From CABZJG01 sp965659715 (GTDB taxonomy: Bacteria; Pseudomonadota; Alphaproteobacteria; Rhodobacterales; Rhodobacteraceae), in contig CBFHXE010000036.1 of assembly GCA_965659715.1 (NCBI GenBank), forward strand, positions 1-24,989: 24,989 nt of DNA, in the 5' to 3' direction. Of the stretch, positions 15,871 through 24,359 are shown piece by piece. The position numbers were made by a program, and so were the translations under genes. Position 1 is the first letter of the stretch. Each line of letters begins with the position of its first letter. The notes under the pieces are model-generated. The model made no database searches, was not told the DNA's origin, and saw only the letters and a program-made list of their open reading frames with translations.

Positions 15871-17250
15871 ATGACCCAATCGCAACCTCGGCTTTCGTTT
15901 GGCCAAAAGGCGGGCTGGGGCCTGGCCGATATGGGCATCGTGGTCTTTGTGATCGTCAAACAGCTTTTGGTGATGGCATTTCTGACCACCTATCTTGGGG
16001 TGCCGGTTCAAATTGCGGGCGCGGTGACAACTTTAGTGCTTATCTTCGATATGGTGACAGATCCTCTTATTGGCTATCTGTCGGATCGCACCAATACATG
16101 CTGGGGACGGCGCGCACCCTGGATGGCGCTTGGGGCTTTGGTGTTGGCGGGCGGAACAGTCGGCCTTTTCGGTGTTCCACTGGGGCTTTCCACCACGGGT
16201 AATTTGCTTTGGGTCACTGGGTTTTTTGTACTTGCCACCATTGGGTTTACCATGGTTGCAATTCCCTATGGCGCCATGGCCGGTGAAATCACGCAAAGCC
16301 CGCAAGAGCGCTCGGCAATGACCGGATACCGTATGGCCTTTGCCAGTATCGGGATTTTGCTTGGCGGCGCGATTATTCCGCTGTTGGCAGGCGGCACCCG
16401 TGAGGGGCATCTGCAAGCGGCTATTATGGTGGCCCCCGTGATTGTACTTGCAATTTGGCTATCAATCTGGGCCACACGCAATGCCCCGCGGGTGCAAACC
16501 CCAAGCACACAAAGTTTTTGGGCGATGGCAAATATGGTGTTCAGCAATGCACCCTTTATGGTTTTAGTTGTGCTTTATGGTGTGATGACGATGGCCATTG
16601 CTTTGATCACGGCCGGGCTGCCGTTTGCGGCGCTCTACCTGATTATGGACAGCGGCGATACTATGCTGTCCGGCGCGGCAAATGCCTTGACGGTTCTGTC
16701 GCTTATGTTCGCCTGTTTTGTCCTGGGCTCGATCCTAAGCCAAGCGGTTTGGGTTTGGATTTCCGCGCGGCTTGGCAAACTTGGCGCCTTGGTTTTGGGC
16801 TTGGGGCTTTATATGATTTTGCTTTGCGCTCTTTATACCATGATGCCTTCGGTAAATGTAACCGCGATGGCCGGTATGTTTGTATTCGCCGGTATGACCA
16901 ACGGTGCCTATCAGCAAATCCCTTGGGCGATGTACCCAGATTTGATGGATGTGACCCGCAAGGCCACAGGCGAGGCCATCGAAGGTGCGTTTAGTGCCAT
17001 ATGGCTCTTTGGGCAAAAGGCTGCAAATGCATTGGCGCCGCTGATTTTGGGGGCCATTCTTGGAAGCTATGGCTGGCAGGAAACCACAGAAGGCAAAATT
17101 GATCAGCTGCCCGAGGCTATCTCGGCGCTGCATGTCTCAATTACGTTGCTGCCTGCGGCTGTTTTAGGCTTGGCGATTGCAGGGCTAGTACTGGTGTATC
17201 GCCGCTCGCTGGCCAATGTGGAAAGCGCCTCTTTGTCAGAACAGCAATAA
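15871..17250 (+). CDS. GPH-family sugar:cation symporter (MFS superfamily)
   Basis: This inner-membrane carrier has 459 residues and about 12 hydrophobic segments. The N-terminal GPH (melibiose/xyloside carrier) motif is clear: DMVTDPLIGYLSDRTNT followed by WGRRAPWMALGA. A mid-protein polar loop lies after helix 6, and the C-terminal PWAMYPDLMDVTRKATGEAI segment is also typical. The family carries glycosides and oligosaccharides with Na+ or H+; the substrate here is unknown. The ATG at 15871 is preceded by AGGAGA, which decides against an upstream frame start at 15835. It is convergent with the alcohol dehydrogenase gene and has no partner on its own strand. Confidence 0.88.
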   Translation: MTQSQPRLSFGQKAGWGLADMGIVVFVIVKQLLVMAFLTTYLGVPVQIAGAVTTLVLIFDMVTDPLIGYLSDRTNTCWGRRAPWMALGALVLAGGTVGLFGVPLGLSTTGNLLWVTGFFVLATIGFTMVAIPYGAMAGEITQSPQERSAMTGYRMAFASIGILLGGAIIPLLAGGTREGHLQAAIMVAPVIVLAIWLSIWATRNAPRVQTPSTQSFWAMANMVFSNAPFMVLVVLYGVMTMAIALITAGLPFAALYLIMDSGDTMLSGAANALTVLSLMFACFVLGSILSQAVWVWISARLGKLGALVLGLGLYMILLCALYTMMPSVNVTAMAGMFVFAGMTNGAYQQIPWAMYPDLMDVTRKATGEAIEGAFSAIWLFGQKAANALAPLILGAILGSYGWQETTEGKIDQLPEAISALHVSITLLPAAVLGLAIAGLVLVYRRSLANVESASLSEQQ

Positions 17251-17409
17251 AGACAGTGTTAAACATCGTCGCTATGCTTAAAGTGTTATAGCTAAGCGGG
17301 TTTCTTCAGGTTTGAGAGTTGATGATGGACGCGGTAGATTGCCGGTCCCGCGCCAAAGTTTGCGCTTCGGCTTGGCTCAGCGATAAAAGTGTGTCTTCTG
17401 GTGTGAGCC

Positions 17410-18555
17410 CTAAATCACGGCCATAAACAGGTCGTTGAGCGCAGCGCGGGTCAAAGAGCGCGGGTTGCCGCCACAGGATGGATCATCCAGTGCGCCGCTG
17501 ATTAAAGCCTCAAGCGGTTCTGCGGTGACCCCCAGCGCTGATAGTTTTTTGGGGATGCCAAGGCTGTCGTTTAGATCTTGGACAAACCGGCAGAAACCAT
17601 CAAATCCGCCCGCGATCCCAAGATAGGCTGCGGCCTGATCAAACCGCGTGGCAATTGCGGGGGCATTAAAATCCAAAACCGCGGGCATACAGACCGCATT
17701 TGTAGTGCCGTGGTGGGTTCCAAAAGTTGCCCCGACCGGATGGCTCATGGCATGGATTGCGCCAAGCCCCTTTTGAAAGGCTGTCGCGCCCATCATTGCA
17801 GCGCTCATCATCTGCGCGCGCGCCTCAATATCATGGCCGTCGCTGTAGGCACGCGGCAGATAGTCTTTGACCAATCGCATCCCTTCCAGGGCTATGCCTT
17901 GGCTCATGGGGTGATAATGCGGGCTGGAAAATGCCTCGACGCAATGGGCAAAAGCATCAAGCCCGGTGCCAGCGGTGATAGCAGGCGGCAAACCCACCGT
18001 CAGCTCGGGATCGCAAATCACCACGGTGGGCAGAACTTTAGGATGAAAGATGATTTTTTTGACATGGGTTTTTGCATTGGTGATCACACTGGCGCGGCCG
18101 ACCTCGGATCCGGTGCCAGCGGTGGTTGGCACTGCGATAATGGGCGCAATGGCTCCGCTATCGGCGCGGGTCCACCAATCGCCGATATCTTCAAAATCCC
18201 AAACCGGCCGGCTTTGCCCGTTCATAAACGCCACCATCTTGCCCAGATCAAGCCCCGAGCCGCCCCCAAAGGCAATCACCCCATCGTGGCCGCCCTGCCG
18301 ATAGGCCGCGACCCCTTCTGTCAGGTTTTGCTCAGTTGGGTTTGGATCAACCTCACTAAACACAGCGCCGCCCAGTCCGGCGGCCTGCATAAGATCTAAG
18401 GTATTTTGGGTAATCTCTAAACTGGCCAGTCCGCGGTCAGTAACCAGCAATGGCCGCGCAATCCCCGCCTCGGCGCAGGCAGAAGGCAATTCTTGGATAC
18501 GGCCAGGGCCAAATTTAATCGCAGTTGGGTAAGACCAGTTGGCGGTAAATGTCAT
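17410..18555 (-). CDS. Iron-containing alcohol dehydrogenase
   Basis: This cytoplasmic NAD(P)-dependent group III alcohol dehydrogenase has 381 residues, the usual length. The nucleotide-binding GGGSGLDLGK (residues 97-106) and PTTAGTGSEVG (143-153) are followed by the metal ligands Asp200 and His204 in GLDAFAHCVEAF, then His268, His272 and His282 in GAIHAMSHPVGATFGTHHG. Substrate cannot be assigned; relatives reduce lactaldehyde, glycerol-derived aldehydes or other short aldehydes. The start is ATG 18555 (MTFTANW), since the extension to 18609 does not resemble the family. The ribosome binding site is weak (GAAAG). It lies 75 nt downstream of thiQ on the same strand and could be read through from the thiamine operon, though no functional link is evident. 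Confidence 0.9.
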   Translation of the reverse strand: MTFTANWSYPTAIKFGPGRIQELPSACAEAGIARPLLVTDRGLASLEITQNTLDLMQAAGLGGAVFSEVDPNPTEQNLTEGVAAYRQGGHDGVIAFGGGSGLDLGKMVAFMNGQSRPVWDFEDIGDWWTRADSGAIAPIIAVPTTAGTGSEVGRASVITNAKTHVKKIIFHPKVLPTVVICDPELTVGLPPAITAGTGLDAFAHCVEAFSSPHYHPMSQGIALEGMRLVKDYLPRAYSDGHDIEARAQMMSAAMMGATAFQKGLGAIHAMSHPVGATFGTHHGTTNAVCMPAVLDFNAPAIATRFDQAAAYLGIAGGFDGFCRFVQDLNDSLGIPKKLSALGVTAEPLEALISGALDDPSCGGNPRSLTRAALNDLFMAVI

Positions 18556-18630
18556 GGTATTGCTTTCTATATTTGGGAAAATAAGGCCACCATCTGTGGG
18601 ACAATGCAAGCCTTGAATTTGGCAGGGCCG

Positions 18631-19332
18631 TCAGTCCGTTCTCAAATACACTGCCAGTGCCGGCGGCGGGTTTTGCAAAAGACCCTCTGTCTGCTCTGGC
18701 GGATGTGCCGTGCCTTCGGCCACCACAATGGTTTTTTCCGCAATGCGCAGCGCATCGGCAGGATCATGGGTCACCATCATCACAAGGCTGCCCCGCTCGC
18801 GCGCCAACTCGCCAAGCAAATCCAGCATTTCAGCCTTGAGCGCCGGGCCAAGCGCCGAAAATGGCTCGTCCACCAGCAAAATTGGTCTGTCCTGCAGCAT
18901 CACCCGCGCCAGAGCCACGCGGCTTTGCTCGCCCCCCGACAGCTGCGGCGGTTTTTTTGTCCCAAACCCGGCCAGGCCGACCCGCTCTAATGCCGTTTCG
19001 ACCTGATTGGTTTGATCGGCAGTCAGCTTCGCGCGGCGGGTCAGCGCCAGCGCAATATTGCGTGCAGCGCTCAGGTGGGGAAACAGATTGTTGTCCTGAA
19101 ACAGCATCGCCATGGGTCGCTGGGCCGGCGGCAGGGAGGCAATATCGCGACCCTCCCATAAAACCTGCCCGTCCTGCAGCGCAAGAAACCCCGCCAAGGC
19201 AGCAAGCAAAGATGATTTACCCGCACCAGAGGGACCCATCACCGCATAGATACCGGCCTCAAGCGGCGGCAAAGACGCGGTTAGGCGAAATCCGCCTTGG
19301 GCAATGTGGACGTTGTTAATCTTGAGCACCAT
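18631..19332 (-). CDS. thiQ: Thiamine ABC transporter ATP-binding protein
   Basis: The 233-residue ATPase of the thiamine/TPP importer is near the usual ThiQ length. Motifs: Walker A GPSGAGKSS, Q-loop LFQDNNLFPHLSAARNIAL (the DNNLFPHL sequence is typical of ThiQ), signature LSGGEQSRVALAR, Walker B ILLVDEPFSALGP and H-loop VTHDPADAL. Its start codon lies inside the end of thiP (17-nt overlap). With thiB and thiP it forms one operon controlled by the upstream TPP riboswitch. Confidence 0.93.
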   Translation of the reverse strand: MVLKINNVHIAQGGFRLTASLPPLEAGIYAVMGPSGAGKSSLLAALAGFLALQDGQVLWEGRDIASLPPAQRPMAMLFQDNNLFPHLSAARNIALALTRRAKLTADQTNQVETALERVGLAGFGTKKPPQLSGGEQSRVALARVMLQDRPILLVDEPFSALGPALKAEMLDLLGELARERGSLVMMVTHDPADALRIAEKTIVVAEGTAHPPEQTEGLLQNPPPALAVYLRTD

Positions 19333-20830
19333 ACCGCCCTACCCTGTCAAATATCCAAAACAAACCCAAGCTGAGCGCCAGCAAAAGCACCGCTGCTGCT
19401 GCGGCCTGATCCATCCGATAAGACCCCATGAGCTGATAGAGCTTCAATGGCAAAGTCGCCCGCTCGGCGTCCCCGAAAAGCGCAATCACGCCGAGATCGC
19501 CCATCGATAAGGCCGCCGTTAATCCTGCTGCAAATCCAAGTGGCCGGCGCAAACGCGGCAGCATAACCCAGCGAAACCACCCCCATGCGCCAAGATCAAG
19601 TGCTGCCGAAAGACGGGAAAAGTTCTGCTCGACCGCCTGCACCTCAGGCCGCAGGATACGCAGCGCAAAGGGCAAGCTCATCAAAGCATTGACGCATAGG
19701 GTCACCCCAAGCGCCACATCAAACGGATTGACATAGGGGCGCACAATTAAAAACAATCCCGTGCCCAGCACCAAAGGCGACACGGCGATGCCCAAGGTTG
19801 CAATTAGCTCGCCCCACCGCGTCGCCAGCGGCAGCGCAAAGCACAGGCACAGCAGCGTGGCGCCCAGCGCAAGCGCAAGCGAGCGCAGCGCCGCAAACCA
19901 GACCGGCGCCCCAAGATCGGCAACTCCGGCAGCCCCCTTGATGAACAGCTGCGCCAAAGGCAGGATCAAAAACAACATAGCGCTGAATATCACACCTGTA
20001 TCAATGCAGCGTTCCGACAAGGGCCGCAGCGCGGCAGTCGCCGGCCGGTCCAGCCCGACTCCCAAACGGTCATGACCGGCCAGCCAAAGCGCAACCCCCG
20101 CCGCGCTAACCGATAAAAAGAGCTGCACCAACCCCAGCAATGCGGCGGTGGCAAAATCAAATTCAAAGCGGAAGGCCTGATAAATCGCCAATTCAATGGT
20201 GGTGGCTTTGGGCCCGCCGCCCAAAGTGAGCGCCACCGCAAAGCTCGACAGGCAAATGACGAAAATTACCGCAAAGGCCGAGGGCAGTATCCGCCGGATC
20301 ATCGGCCATTCAATCACATAAAACCGCGCCATCGCCCCAAGCCCAAGGCTTTGGCCCAAGCGGATGCGCTCGGATGGCAGCGACATCCATCCCAAAAGGA
20401 TCATCCGTGTGGCCAAGGGTAGGTTGAAAAACACATGCGTCACCAGCACGCCTTGAAGCCCGTATATGGACAGCGGTTCAAACCCCAGCGCCCGAAGCCC
20501 GTCGTTCAGAAGCCCGTTTTGGCCAAAGATGGCAATCAAGCCAAGCACCGCTACGATGACCGGCAAAATAAACGGCGCGCCCAAAAGCATAATGGTCACA
20601 TCACGCCCCAAGAAGCGGCTTCTGGCCAAGGCGCGGGCCAGTGGAATGGCCAATAGCACAGAGAGCGCCGCCGACAGCGCGGCCTGCATCAGCGTAAAGC
20701 GCAGCGCCGCCCATTCGGCTGCGCCAAATCGCGCCGCAGCGCTGGCATTATGCCAGACCACCACAAGCGGCGCGATCACAAACGCGGCCAACGCCGCGCC
20801 TGCAATTATTTGGACAGCGCGCGGCGCCAT
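19316..20830 (-). CDS. thiP: Thiamine ABC transporter permease
   Basis: This inner-membrane permease of 504 residues is a tandem duplication with about 12 transmembrane segments, as in ThiP. Each half has an EAA-like cytoplasmic loop that contacts the ATPase: LGLGAMARFYVIEWPMIRR in the first half and ALDLGAWGWFRWVMLPRLRR in the second. It starts at ATG 20830, 25 nt inside the end of thiB, with GAGGA immediately upstream. The overlapping ends suggest tight translational coupling. Codon use is GC-rich compared with the cyclase cluster. Confidence 0.93.
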   Translation of the reverse strand: MAPRAVQIIAGAALAAFVIAPLVVVWHNASAAARFGAAEWAALRFTLMQAALSAALSVLLAIPLARALARSRFLGRDVTIMLLGAPFILPVIVAVLGLIAIFGQNGLLNDGLRALGFEPLSIYGLQGVLVTHVFFNLPLATRMILLGWMSLPSERIRLGQSLGLGAMARFYVIEWPMIRRILPSAFAVIFVICLSSFAVALTLGGGPKATTIELAIYQAFRFEFDFATAALLGLVQLFLSVSAAGVALWLAGHDRLGVGLDRPATAALRPLSERCIDTGVIFSAMLFLILPLAQLFIKGAAGVADLGAPVWFAALRSLALALGATLLCLCFALPLATRWGELIATLGIAVSPLVLGTGLFLIVRPYVNPFDVALGVTLCVNALMSLPFALRILRPEVQAVEQNFSRLSAALDLGAWGWFRWVMLPRLRRPLGFAAGLTAALSMGDLGVIALFGDAERATLPLKLYQLMGSYRMDQAAAAAVLLLALSLGLFWIFDRVGRYGAQD

Positions 20831-21786
20831 TCCTCAATCGTTTCTGCGCGCAAATCTGCGGCTTCGTCTTCGGAATAAAACAGAACCTTTTGCGGCAGTG
20901 GAAGCTCTTGAAACGCCTCGGGCCAGTCCGACACCGGCAGCGCTGCAGGCAGCGACCAATTGCCGGTGGGGATTAGGTTTTGAAACGTATCGGTCAGGAT
21001 AAAGGCCAAAAACGCATCTGCCAGTTCGGGGTTGTCAGTGCCAGCAATCTTTGCCGCCAGTTCCACCATGAAATAATGCCCTTCGGGAAAGATCGCGGCT
21101 TTCTTGGTCAGATCACCCTCTGCAACGATGTGATAAGCGGGCGATGTGGTATAGGACAGCACCATATCCGCTTCGCCGTCTGTAAAGAGGCCATAGGATT
21201 CAGACCATCCTTTGGTCACGGTTAGGATTTTAGGTGCCAATTGTTCCCACACGCTTTCGGCGCGGTCGCCGTAAACCGACTTGACCCAAAGCACCAAGGC
21301 AAGGCCCGAGATCGAGCTGCGCGGATCCTGGATCACCAGTGATAGACTATCATCAGCAGCCAGCAATTCATCAAAGGATTGCGGCGCGTTCGGCAGGCTT
21401 TCGGTGTTATAGATGAACGCCGTGTGGCTATAGTTGAACGGCAAGAACACCTCATCCGTCCAGTTCAGTGGCAGGGTCAGCTTCGCCACATCCTGCCCGT
21501 GCGGGGCAAAAAGACCGGTTTCACGCGCCTTTTTGGTGATGTCGGTGTTAAGCCCGATCACCGCATCGGCGTCTGTCCGCGTGCCTTCCAATATAATGCG
21601 GCCCAGCACATCGCCGGTTTTGAACTGCAAATCACAGTCGCAACTGGCCTCAAACGCGGCTTCGATTGAAGGGCCCGGACCCCATTCCGAGGCAAAATAA
21701 TCCGGGGCGTAAACTGTTAAGACAGGGGTGTCTGCCAGCGCTGCGCTGGCTGTCAAAAGACCCGCTGCAAATGTAAGGTTTTTCAT
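20806..21786 (-). CDS. thiB: Periplasmic thiamine-binding protein
   Basis: The 326-residue exported receptor for thiamine or TPP has a signal peptide of about 18 residues (cleavage after SAALA). The mature protein starts with TPVLTVYAPDYFASEWGPGP, as in the ThiB/TbpA family. A Cys pair (CDCD near residue 49) and segments such as DAVIGLNTDI and LSYTTSPAYH agree with the family. The ATG at 21786 has GAGTGAG upstream, and that ribosome binding site can pair with a sequence at the 3' side of the riboswitch. First gene of thiBPQ. Confidence 0.94.
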   Translation of the reverse strand: MKNLTFAAGLLTASAALADTPVLTVYAPDYFASEWGPGPSIEAAFEASCDCDLQFKTGDVLGRIILEGTRTDADAVIGLNTDITKKARETGLFAPHGQDVAKLTLPLNWTDEVFLPFNYSHTAFIYNTESLPNAPQSFDELLAADDSLSLVIQDPRSSISGLALVLWVKSVYGDRAESVWEQLAPKILTVTKGWSESYGLFTDGEADMVLSYTTSPAYHIVAEGDLTKKAAIFPEGHYFMVELAAKIAGTDNPELADAFLAFILTDTFQNLIPTGNWSLPAALPVSDWPEAFQELPLPQKVLFYSEDEAADLRAETIEEWRRALSK

Positions 21787-21788
21787 TT

Positions 21789-21821
21789 CTCACTCTCCAT
21801 ACATGCGACGGGCGGAGTGAG
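21789..21821 (-). promoter_or_regulatory. thiB: Riboswitch expression platform: Shine-Dalgarno-masking hairpin
   Basis: On the transcript strand, CTCACTC (21821-21815) is perfectly complementary to GAGTGAG (21795-21789), the thiB ribosome binding site. The 7-bp stem closes a 19-nt loop and ends 2 nt before the start codon. This indicates translational control by TPP binding. No terminator-like U-run is visible between aptamer and gene. Confidence 0.65.
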
Positions 21822-21835
21822 CTTGGCAATGTGCC

Positions 21836-21918
21836 GTACCTTTCCTCCGCCGGTCCTAACCGGTTCAGGTTCAACGGGTTCGCAAAAGCATCTCAGCCGC
21901 AAGGGCACCCCGAGGTAA
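21836..21918 (-). promoter_or_regulatory. TPP riboswitch (THI element)
   Basis: The leader of thiB contains the conserved thi-box blocks in order on the minus strand: CTCGGGGTGCCC, GGCTGAGATG, GAACCCGTTGAACCTGA, CCGGTTAGGACCGGCGGAGGAAAGG in two parts (the GGTTAGGACC block, then GCGGAGGAAAGG). ACCT and AGGT at the ends can form P1. Binding of thiamine pyrophosphate should reduce expression of thiBPQ. Confidence 0.96.
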
Positions 21919-22024
21919 AAAAAGGTGTAATATGTCTGGTTTGGGAACACAAGCGCTCTATCGCAATAGCCAAATTTGTGCTAATATAAGATATTCCAAC
22001 ACTTTATCAGAAAGGAGGCACCCT

Positions 22025-22218
22025 TTGGGGGAACACGGCTTATTTTAATATGGTTTGAACTGGGGTCGGTTTGGACCCTCTATCTTTTTCTCACATGGAT
22101 TTCGGCGTTTGAATTGCCCATCTGGGCAATAGCCGGTCTGGTTTTAGTCGTTGATCGGCTGATCACCTATATCAACAGGGCTTCACAGCACCGCCAAAGG
22201 GCAGGCAAAGACGAATAA
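22025..22218 (+). CDS. Small membrane protein with apparently frameshifted start
   Basis: An open frame ending at TAA 22216-22218 encodes a small hydrophobic protein. It reads WFELGSVWTLYLFLTWISAF from 22051, then a second hydrophobic stretch and a charged tail (INRASQHRQRAGKDE). It has two likely transmembrane helices. No ATG, GTG or TTG is in frame. A strong AAAGGAGG (22011-22018) stands 6 nt before TTG 22025, but from there the frame stops after seven codons. One additional G in the G5 run at 22027-22031 would join TTG to the long frame and give about 64 residues. It is therefore either a sequencing or real frameshift, or a gene using a rare start such as ATT 22042. The family was not recognised. 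It lies 53 nt before aroC and may be co-transcribed. Confidence 0.45.
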
Positions 22219-22271
22219 ACTTGTCACCGCGACGCAGGGCGATTATTTGCTTATCGCAAAGGAGTGCCCTG

Positions 22272-23375
22272 ATGAGCATCAACACATTCGGCCATCTGTT
22301 TCGCGTGACCACTTGGGGCGAAAGCCACGGGCCTGCGCTGGGCGCCACGGTGGACGGCTGTCCACCGGGGGTGGCGGTTGATGCCACGATGCTGCAGCAA
22401 TGGCTCGACAAGCGCAAACCGGGGCAAAGTAAATATACCACCCAGCGGCGCGAGCCGGACGCCGTTGAAATCCTATCGGGTATGTTTGAAGGCAAAACCA
22501 CCGGCATGCCGATCCAGCTTATGATCCGCAACACTGACCAGCGCTCGAAAGATTATGGCGACATCGCCGAGACGTTTAGACCGGGACATGCGGATATCAC
22601 CTATTGGCAAAAATACGGCATTCGCGATTATCGCGGCGGCGGGCGTTCTTCTGCGCGCGAAACGGCTGCGCGGGTGGCGGCCAGCGGCGTGGCGCGGGCC
22701 GCGCTTGGGCAGATCATACCGAACCTAAAGATCAAAGGCTATATGGTGCAGATGGGATCGCAGCATATCAACCGCGAGAATTTCGACTGGGATCAGATCG
22801 ATCAAAACGATTTCTGGGTGCCCGATGCGGTCGCGGCCAAGGATTGGGCGGGCTATCTTGACGGTATCCGCAAGTCGCATAATTCCGTTGGTGCAGTGAT
22901 CGAAGTGGTGGCCAGCGGCGCCCCGGCAGGCCTTGGCGCGCCGATCTATGGCAAGTTGGATACTGATCTGGCGGCTGCGATGATGTCGATCAATGCGGTC
23001 AAGGGCGTAGAAATAGGCGAAGGCATGGCTTCAGCCGGACTGACGGGCGAGGCCAACGCCGATGAGATTTTTATGGGCAATGATGGCCAGCCGGTCTATT
23101 CGTCCAACCATGCCGGCGGCATCTTGGGCGGCATTTCCACCGGTCAGGACATCGTGGTCAGATTTGCGGTGAAACCCACATCCTCGATCCTGACCCCGCG
23201 GCAATCCATCACCAAATCCGGTGAGGCCAAAGAGGTGATCACCAAAGGCCGGCATGACCCTTGTGTTGGCATCCGCGCCGTTCCGGTGGGCGAAGCGATG
23301 ATGGCCTGTGTTCTGCTGGATCATGTCCTGCTGCACCGCGGACAAATGGGCGACACCAAAGGGACGATCGGCTAA
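22272..23375 (+). CDS. aroC: Chorismate synthase
   Basis: The last enzyme of the shikimate pathway converts EPSP to chorismate using reduced FMN. The length of 367 residues is standard. Signature segments: TTWGESHGPALGATVDGCPP at the start, the RGGGRSSARETAARVAASG block near residues 122-140, SSNHAGGILGGIS near 276-288 and VKPTSSI near 303-309. ATG 22272 is chosen because AAAGGAG stands 7 nt upstream and the family begins MSxNTFGxxFRV. The stop codon overlaps the stop of the convergent permease gene. Confidence 0.96.
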   Translation: MSINTFGHLFRVTTWGESHGPALGATVDGCPPGVAVDATMLQQWLDKRKPGQSKYTTQRREPDAVEILSGMFEGKTTGMPIQLMIRNTDQRSKDYGDIAETFRPGHADITYWQKYGIRDYRGGGRSSARETAARVAASGVARAALGQIIPNLKIKGYMVQMGSQHINRENFDWDQIDQNDFWVPDAVAAKDWAGYLDGIRKSHNSVGAVIEVVASGAPAGLGAPIYGKLDTDLAAAMMSINAVKGVEIGEGMASAGLTGEANADEIFMGNDGQPVYSSNHAGGILGGISTGQDIVVRFAVKPTSSILTPRQSITKSGEAKEVITKGRHDPCVGIRAVPVGEAMMACVLLDHVLLHRGQMGDTKGTIG

Positions 23376-24259
23376 TCGGGATTGCTTGGCTGGACGCTGT
23401 CCTGTTTTGACAGCTGCACCGCAAGAATGCCCGCAGTGATGATAATCACGCCAACGAAATCAAGCGCGCTGAGCGCTTCGCCAAGCACCAGCGCTGCAAT
23501 CAGAACCCCGAAAAACGGATTGAGAAAGTGAAAGGTCGCCGCTTTGACCGCGCCGATCCGATTGACCAGCATAAACCATAAAAACGTTGCCGCCAGACCC
23601 GGAACCAAGGTGGTGTAAACAAAAGCCGCGCCCAGCTGCCAGCTCCAGTTCACGGTGATCTCTTCGATCAGAAGTGACACAAGCCCCAAGCTGACCGATC
23701 CTACAAGCATTTGCAGCCCGACAATCATCATCACATTGCCGCCCGAAGTGGCGCCTCTAACACTAAGCGTGGCCACCGTGAGGGCGAGCGCCGCAATCAC
23801 GCAAAGCCCAAGGCCCAGCGCATCCGCGCCGCCATCAATGCGCAGACCCATAATCAAGGCGACACCAAAAAACCCAAGCCCTAAACCGATGCTGCCCAAT
23901 AAAGGCAGACGGTCACGAAATATAACCCACCCCGCCAAGGCCACCATCAGCGGCATGGATGAGGCAATGATGGAGGCAAGCGAGGCTTCAATCCATTGCA
24001 TCGCAACAAAGTTCAAACCCAAATACAGTGCATTTTGAAAAATGCCGAAGATGATGGTTGCGCGCCATTGCGCGCGGGTAAGGCGCAGGGTTTGGCCCAG
24101 CATCCACGCGATTGCCAAGCCAATTAACCCCGAGATCAAAAATCGCAGTGACAGGGCCGCAAGCGGCGATGCATAGGCAACAATGACGCGCGCGGAGCTA
24201 AAGGCCGACGACCACATTAGGGCAAATCCAAGCCCCATCAGAATTGCCCGAAAATCCAT
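23372..24259 (-). CDS. EamA/DMT-family permease
   Basis: This 295-residue inner-membrane protein has about ten hydrophobic helices in two EamA repeats, the normal architecture of the drug/metabolite transporter superfamily. Typical segments are GLGFALMWSSAFSSARVIV at the N-terminus, PLAALSLRFLISG after the first loop and HFLNPFFGVLIAALVLGE in the second repeat. The substrate is unknown; relatives export amino acids or metabolites. AGGGA precedes the ATG. The TAG stop overlaps the aroC TAA in the tetranucleotide CTAA, leaving no room for a terminator between these convergent genes. Confidence 0.87.
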   Translation of the reverse strand: MDFRAILMGLGFALMWSSAFSSARVIVAYASPLAALSLRFLISGLIGLAIAWMLGQTLRLTRAQWRATIIFGIFQNALYLGLNFVAMQWIEASLASIIASSMPLMVALAGWVIFRDRLPLLGSIGLGLGFFGVALIMGLRIDGGADALGLGLCVIAALALTVATLSVRGATSGGNVMMIVGLQMLVGSVSLGLVSLLIEEITVNWSWQLGAAFVYTTLVPGLAATFLWFMLVNRIGAVKAATFHFLNPFFGVLIAALVLGEALSALDFVGVIIITAGILAVQLSKQDSVQPSNPD

Positions 24260-24310
24260 CGCGTCCCTTTGTCTAAACTACTGTATTGCTGACATAGTTC
24301 ACCGCCAATG

Positions 24311-24332
24311 AAAAGGGCCGCTCACGCGGCCC
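24311..24332 (-). terminator. Rho-independent terminator after the HU gene
   Basis: A perfect 7-bp stem GGGCCGC/GCGGCCC (24315-24321 and 24326-24332) with a TCAC loop is followed, in the leftward direction, by TTTT at 24314-24311. It lies 28 nt past the HU stop codon. The U-run is short but the stem is very GC-rich. Confidence 0.75.
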
Positions 24333-24359
24333 TAAAATCTCAAAATTAAAGGCTTGAAA

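Noticed and set aside
17311..17322. TTTGAGAGTTGA resembles the candidate xyl operator at 1453
   Set aside because: Only one arm and the spacer match, and it lies in a convergent gap between the symporter and dehydrogenase ends, where an operator would have no promoter to act on.
17578..18399. A 273-residue rightward open frame opposite the alcohol dehydrogenase
   Set aside because: Long, but antisense to a gene with intact metal-binding and nucleotide-binding motifs; composition is rich in Gly, His and Pro, as expected of a shadow frame.
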